64,000 nt of DNA, taken from NCBI RefSeq assembly GCF_030680395.1, contig NZ_JAUXVR010000022.1:1-64000 (forward strand), in the 5' to 3' direction. The stretch's first letter is position 1. Every line of letters starts with the position of its first letter. This document shows, in pieces, positions 61,330-64,000 of this stretch. Below the pieces are notes generated by a model. It made no database searches, was not told the origin of the DNA, and was given only the letters and a program-made list of their open reading frames with translations. The DNA comes from Methylobacter sp. (GTDB taxonomy: Bacteria; Pseudomonadota; Gammaproteobacteria; Methylococcales; Methylomonadaceae). The position numbers and the translations under genes were made by a program.

Positions 61330-62306
61330 ATTTAGCGGTTAATACCCCGTGGGCTTTGACCGGCCTGCTGCTCACCCTGTTGCCGCTGTTCAATAGCGGC
61401 ATGCGTTCAAGCCCTGCCCCGTGGTCGGCGTTGATACCTGCGGACACGCTGTCGGTTTTTATTGTCTGCTGTTTGCGGCTGTGCGCAATGGCTGCCATCG
61501 CCGGATTAGTGCTGGGCATCGCGGGCCTGCACCGCACCGAACAAAGCCGGGAGCGTATCGGCCACGGCGCGCATATCGTGTTACTGCTGGATCGCAGCAG
61601 CAGCATGGATAACACCTTTGCCGGACGCGCGCCGAACGGCTCCGACGAATCCAAAGCCACGGCGGCGCGGCGCTTATTGACCGTTTTTGTCGAACAACGG
61701 CAAACCGATTTGATCGGGGTCGCGGCATACAGCACCTCGCCGCTATTCGTGATGCCGCTGACCGAAAACAAAAACGCTGTGCAGGCGGCGATTGCGGCGA
61801 CCGCGACACCGGCGCTGGGTTTTACCCATGTCAGCAAAGGCTTGGGCATGGCCATCTCGTTTTTCGAACAACAACCCGTTACCGGCTCGCGTATCGTGCT
61901 GCTGGTTTCGGACGGGGCGGCGGCGATCGATCACGACAGCGAACAAAAATTACGGCTTTGGTTTAAACAACAGCAAGTCCGCTTGTACTGGATTTTCCTG
62001 CGCACGGCGGGCAGCCCAGGCATTTTCGACCAACCTGAAGACAGCCGGGACGACAACGCCCAAGCCATGCCCGAACTGTACCTGCACAAGTTTTTTCTGG
62101 GGCTGGGCAGCCCTTATCAGGCTTATGAAGCGGAAAGCCCGGACGCGTTAAAACAGGCGATTGCCGACATCAACCGGCTGGAGAACCTGCCGATGCACTA
62201 TGTCGAACGCATCCCCAAACAGGACTTGTCGGCAGCTTGCTACAGCGTAGCGGCCTTCTTGCTGCTGGTTCTGCTGGGCGTTAAATTTTTTGAGGTCAAA
62301 CGATGA
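61326..62306 (+). CDS. mxaC: MxaC, membrane VWA protein
   Basis: 326-residue protein: two N-terminal helices (about 10-25 and 42-68), a VWA domain with an intact metal-binding MIDAS motif DRSSSM (Asp89, Ser91, Ser93) and VLLVSDGAAAID, and a C-terminal helix. This is the layout of BatA-like partners of MoxR ATPases. Needed for calcium insertion into methanol dehydrogenase in Methylobacterium. The start at 61326 overlaps the mxaA stop (ATGA); a longer reading has no support. Confidence 0.95.
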   Translation: MNLAVNTPWALTGLLLTLLPLFNSGMRSSPAPWSALIPADTLSVFIVCCLRLCAMAAIAGLVLGIAGLHRTEQSRERIGHGAHIVLLLDRSSSMDNTFAGRAPNGSDESKATAARRLLTVFVEQRQTDLIGVAAYSTSPLFVMPLTENKNAVQAAIAATATPALGFTHVSKGLGMAISFFEQQPVTGSRIVLLVSDGAAAIDHDSEQKLRLWFKQQQVRLYWIFLRTAGSPGIFDQPEDSRDDNAQAMPELYLHKFFLGLGSPYQAYEAESPDALKQAIADINRLENLPMHYVERIPKQDLSAACYSVAAFLLLVLLGVKFFEVKR

Positions 62307-62863
62307 TAAGAACAATCAGGCATATCATGCTGTGGGCCGCGTTAGCGGCCGGTTTAGCGGCTTTCGTTTACAGCGCCGCTATGTTGTACGGCATTCACAA
62401 AGACAATGACTTAATCCGGCAATTGATTTCGGGCAAGGATGTGGTCGTTAATAAAGTGATCAGCGGCAAGCCGGAACTGAGACTGGCGCGGGCCTTTTAT
62501 TTCAAGCAAAAACACCGCTACGACGAGACCTTATCGACCCTGAGCCTGATTATGGACAAAGGCGACCGGAACTTCCAGGCCAAAGTCCGTTATAACCTCG
62601 GCAACCTGTACCTGGAACAAGCCATACAGCAGGCAAAAGCCATGAATATCAATGAAGCCATGCCCTTGGCAGGACTGGCGAAACAGGCCTACCGGCAGTC
62701 TTTGGCCTTAAACAGCGGCGACTGGGATGCCAAATACAACCTTGAAGTCGCCATGCGCCTATTGCCGGAAATGGACAGGGTCGACATGCCGGACGACGAA
62801 CCCAAGAACCAGAAATCGCAGTTGTGGACGACAGTGCCGGGGTTTCCGCGTGGTTTGCCTTGA
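62303..62863 (+). CDS. mxaK: MxaK
   Basis: 186-residue protein with an N-terminal membrane helix (IMLWAALAAGLAAFVYSAAMLYGI) and a periplasmic TPR-like helical part (about 50-160; RLARAFYFKQKHRYDETLSTLSLIMDK, FQAKVRYNLGNLYLEQA). Together with MxaA and MxaL it is linked to calcium insertion into methanol dehydrogenase. Starts inside the mxaC stop codon (ATGA). Ends before a repeat-rich gap that separates it from mxaL. Confidence 0.92.
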   Translation: MIRTIRHIMLWAALAAGLAAFVYSAAMLYGIHKDNDLIRQLISGKDVVVNKVISGKPELRLARAFYFKQKHRYDETLSTLSLIMDKGDRNFQAKVRYNLGNLYLEQAIQQAKAMNINEAMPLAGLAKQAYRQSLALNSGDWDAKYNLEVAMRLLPEMDRVDMPDDEPKNQKSQLWTTVPGFPRGLP

Positions 62864-63319
62864 GTTTAGATATTTTTACCGCGAAGACACCGTAGGAGCG
62901 GGCCGCGCCCGCGACATTCGAGCAGCGATTGCAGAATTGTAGCACTTTCATCGCGGGCGCGGCCCGCTCCTACAACGCTTAACTTAATGTCAGTGACGCA
63001 GCGCGTGGGAACGCGGAAAAAAACGCCTTCCCGCCTGCTGAGAACATTGCGAGTTAGACCTTCCAGGTTTTTAAAACCTGGAAGGTCTGCATATCGGCAT
63101 GCAGCCAATAGAACAAGAAAACAATGAACCACACATTGCGCTAGTTCCCAAGCTCCTGCTTGGGGATTCAGTGGGGGAAGCTCCAGCTTCCCGTCTCGCG
63201 AAGCTGGAGCTTCGCATCTGGATTCCCAAGCAGGAGCTTGGGAACCAGCGTAATACGAGACGCAGCGCGTCCAGCACTGCATTCCCACGCGGCGCGTGGG
63301 AATGAGAAATGAGGAAACA
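62864..63319. repeat. Repeat-filled gap between mxaK and mxaL
   Basis: 456 bp with at least four palindromes: the GC-rich element 62892-62973 (GTAGGAGCGGGCC...GGCCCGCTCCTAC, second copy at 38655); ACCTTCCAGGTTTTTAAAACCTGGAAGGT (63058-63086); a compound GTTCCCAAGCTCCTGCTTGG element from 63144 to about 63252 whose inner part is GAAGCTCCAGCTTC-like; and CATTCCCACGCGGCGCGTGGGAATG (63280-63304). No gene is seen. Such a gap is odd between two genes of one operon. Confidence 0.85.
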
Positions 63320-64000
63320 ATGAAGCACACATTAAAAGATTATCGAATCGGGTGTTTACTGTCGGCGCTGATCGCCATGCTGGTACTGTTCATATACCCC
63401 AGTAAGCAACAAAAAATGCCAACCTATAACTACACCTTTATTATCGACATTACCCGCAGCATGAATGCAACCGACTACCAACAAGACAACCAAGCCGTCA
63501 GCCGCCTGAATTTTGTCAAACAAACCTTGCGCGAATTATTGCAAAAACTGCCTTGCGAATCCAAAGTCGGCCTGGGCCTGTTCACCGAAAGGCGTTCAAC
63601 CCTGTTATTCGAACCGCTGGAAGTTTGTTCGGCTTACACTGAAATCGATACCGCCATCAGCAAGATCGACTGGCGCATGGCCTGGGCGGCGGACAGCAAT
63701 ATTGCCAAAGGCTTGCTGAGCACACTGGAAATGCTGCAAAAAAGCGACAGTTCGGTGATCTTCATTACCGACGGCCAGGAAGCCCCGCCTGTTAATCCCA
63801 ATTACCAAGCCGATTTTTCCACGGTAAAGAGCCAAGCAAAAGGCATGATTATCGGCGTCGGCGGCTTGCAGGCTGTGCCTATCCCCAAGTTCGACAGTCA
63901 AGGCAAACAAACCGGGTTTTATGCCCAGGACGATGTACCGCACCGTTCTTCATTCGGGCAGTCGAATCTGGACCCGTCGCAAATCAAAGGCTACAACGCG
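63320..64000 (+). CDS. mxaL: MxaL, VWA protein (partial)
   Basis: First 227 codons; the gene runs off the right edge. The start is set by GAGGAAACA ahead of the ATG. N-terminal membrane helix (CLLSALIAMLVLFIY), then a VWA domain with the metal motif IIDITRSMN (Asp43, Thr45, Ser47; Thr in place of the first Ser) and VIFITDGQEAPP. It belongs to the mxaACKL group needed to insert calcium into methanol dehydrogenase. Position after mxaK and domain layout support the name. Confidence 0.92.
   Translation, partial: MKHTLKDYRIGCLLSALIAMLVLFIYPSKQQKMPTYNYTFIIDITRSMNATDYQQDNQAVSRLNFVKQTLRELLQKLPCESKVGLGLFTERRSTLLFEPLEVCSAYTEIDTAISKIDWRMAWAADSNIAKGLLSTLEMLQKSDSSVIFITDGQEAPPVNPNYQADFSTVKSQAKGMIIGVGGLQAVPIPKFDSQGKQTGFYAQDDVPHRSSFGQSNLDPSQIKGYNA

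Overview
The window comes from a gammaproteobacterial type I (Methylococcales) methanotroph or a close methylotrophic relative. The strongest evidence is a near-complete calcium methanol dehydrogenase cluster, mxaD | mxaB | mxaFJGIRSACKL, filling the last 11 kb. The MxaF residues match the Ca-dependent enzyme and not lanthanide XoxF. The rest is ordinary gammaproteobacterial content (fur-bamE, rnfH-ratA, smpB, lolCD, comEC, gltX, rsmJ). The genus cannot be named from the sequence alone.

Layout. 1-10.6 kb is a minus-strand ion-transport block: a partial DUF502 membrane protein, a small membrane protein, a P2-type cation ATPase, a tandem universal stress protein, a SulP transporter, an NhaD Na+/H+ antiporter, a small membrane protein, and a SulP transporter fused to a beta-carbonic anhydrase. 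This set fits bicarbonate/sodium homeostasis, which is an inference. A decayed OmpR-type response regulator follows at 10.76-11.1 kb. 11.2-20.4 kb is a SUF iron-sulfur cluster locus (Rrf2 regulator, sufB, sufC, sufD, sufS, sufU, Rieske protein). It is broken up by small HicB-like genes, a membrane/coiled-coil protein and an opposing Uma2 gene. 20.4-38.4 kb holds housekeeping genes: comEC, DUF2062, lolDC, fur/bamE, an amine oxidase-like flavoprotein, hicAB, rnfH, ratA, an NSS transporter, smpB, isochorismatase, HopJ, a DadA-like oxidase, a methyltransferase, ppnP, NYN, yaeQ, an ABC-F protein and a metallophosphoesterase.

38.8-53.3 kb carries a VTT-domain/disulfide-reductase fusion, sixA, a CorA-type transporter, a diguanylate cyclase, a lipoprotein alkaline phosphatase, a beta-propeller-like protein, DmeF, three tRNAs (Ala, Glu, Glu) next to gltX, a Sel1 protein, a VWA-OmpA lipoprotein and mxaD. 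The mxa block follows: the LuxR-type regulator mxaB diverges from mxaF, then come the MDH subunits and cytochrome cL (mxaF, J, G, I), then the MoxR/VWA maturation genes (mxaR, S, A, C, K and the first part of mxaL, cut by the window end).

The intergenic DNA is rich in short palindromic elements. There are at least five families, several nested inside one another, plus two heptanucleotide arrays. The most notable is a 204-bp element with 13-bp terminal inverted repeats and 10-bp flanking direct repeats between mxaF and mxaJ. A second copy of its core sits just upstream of mxaR.
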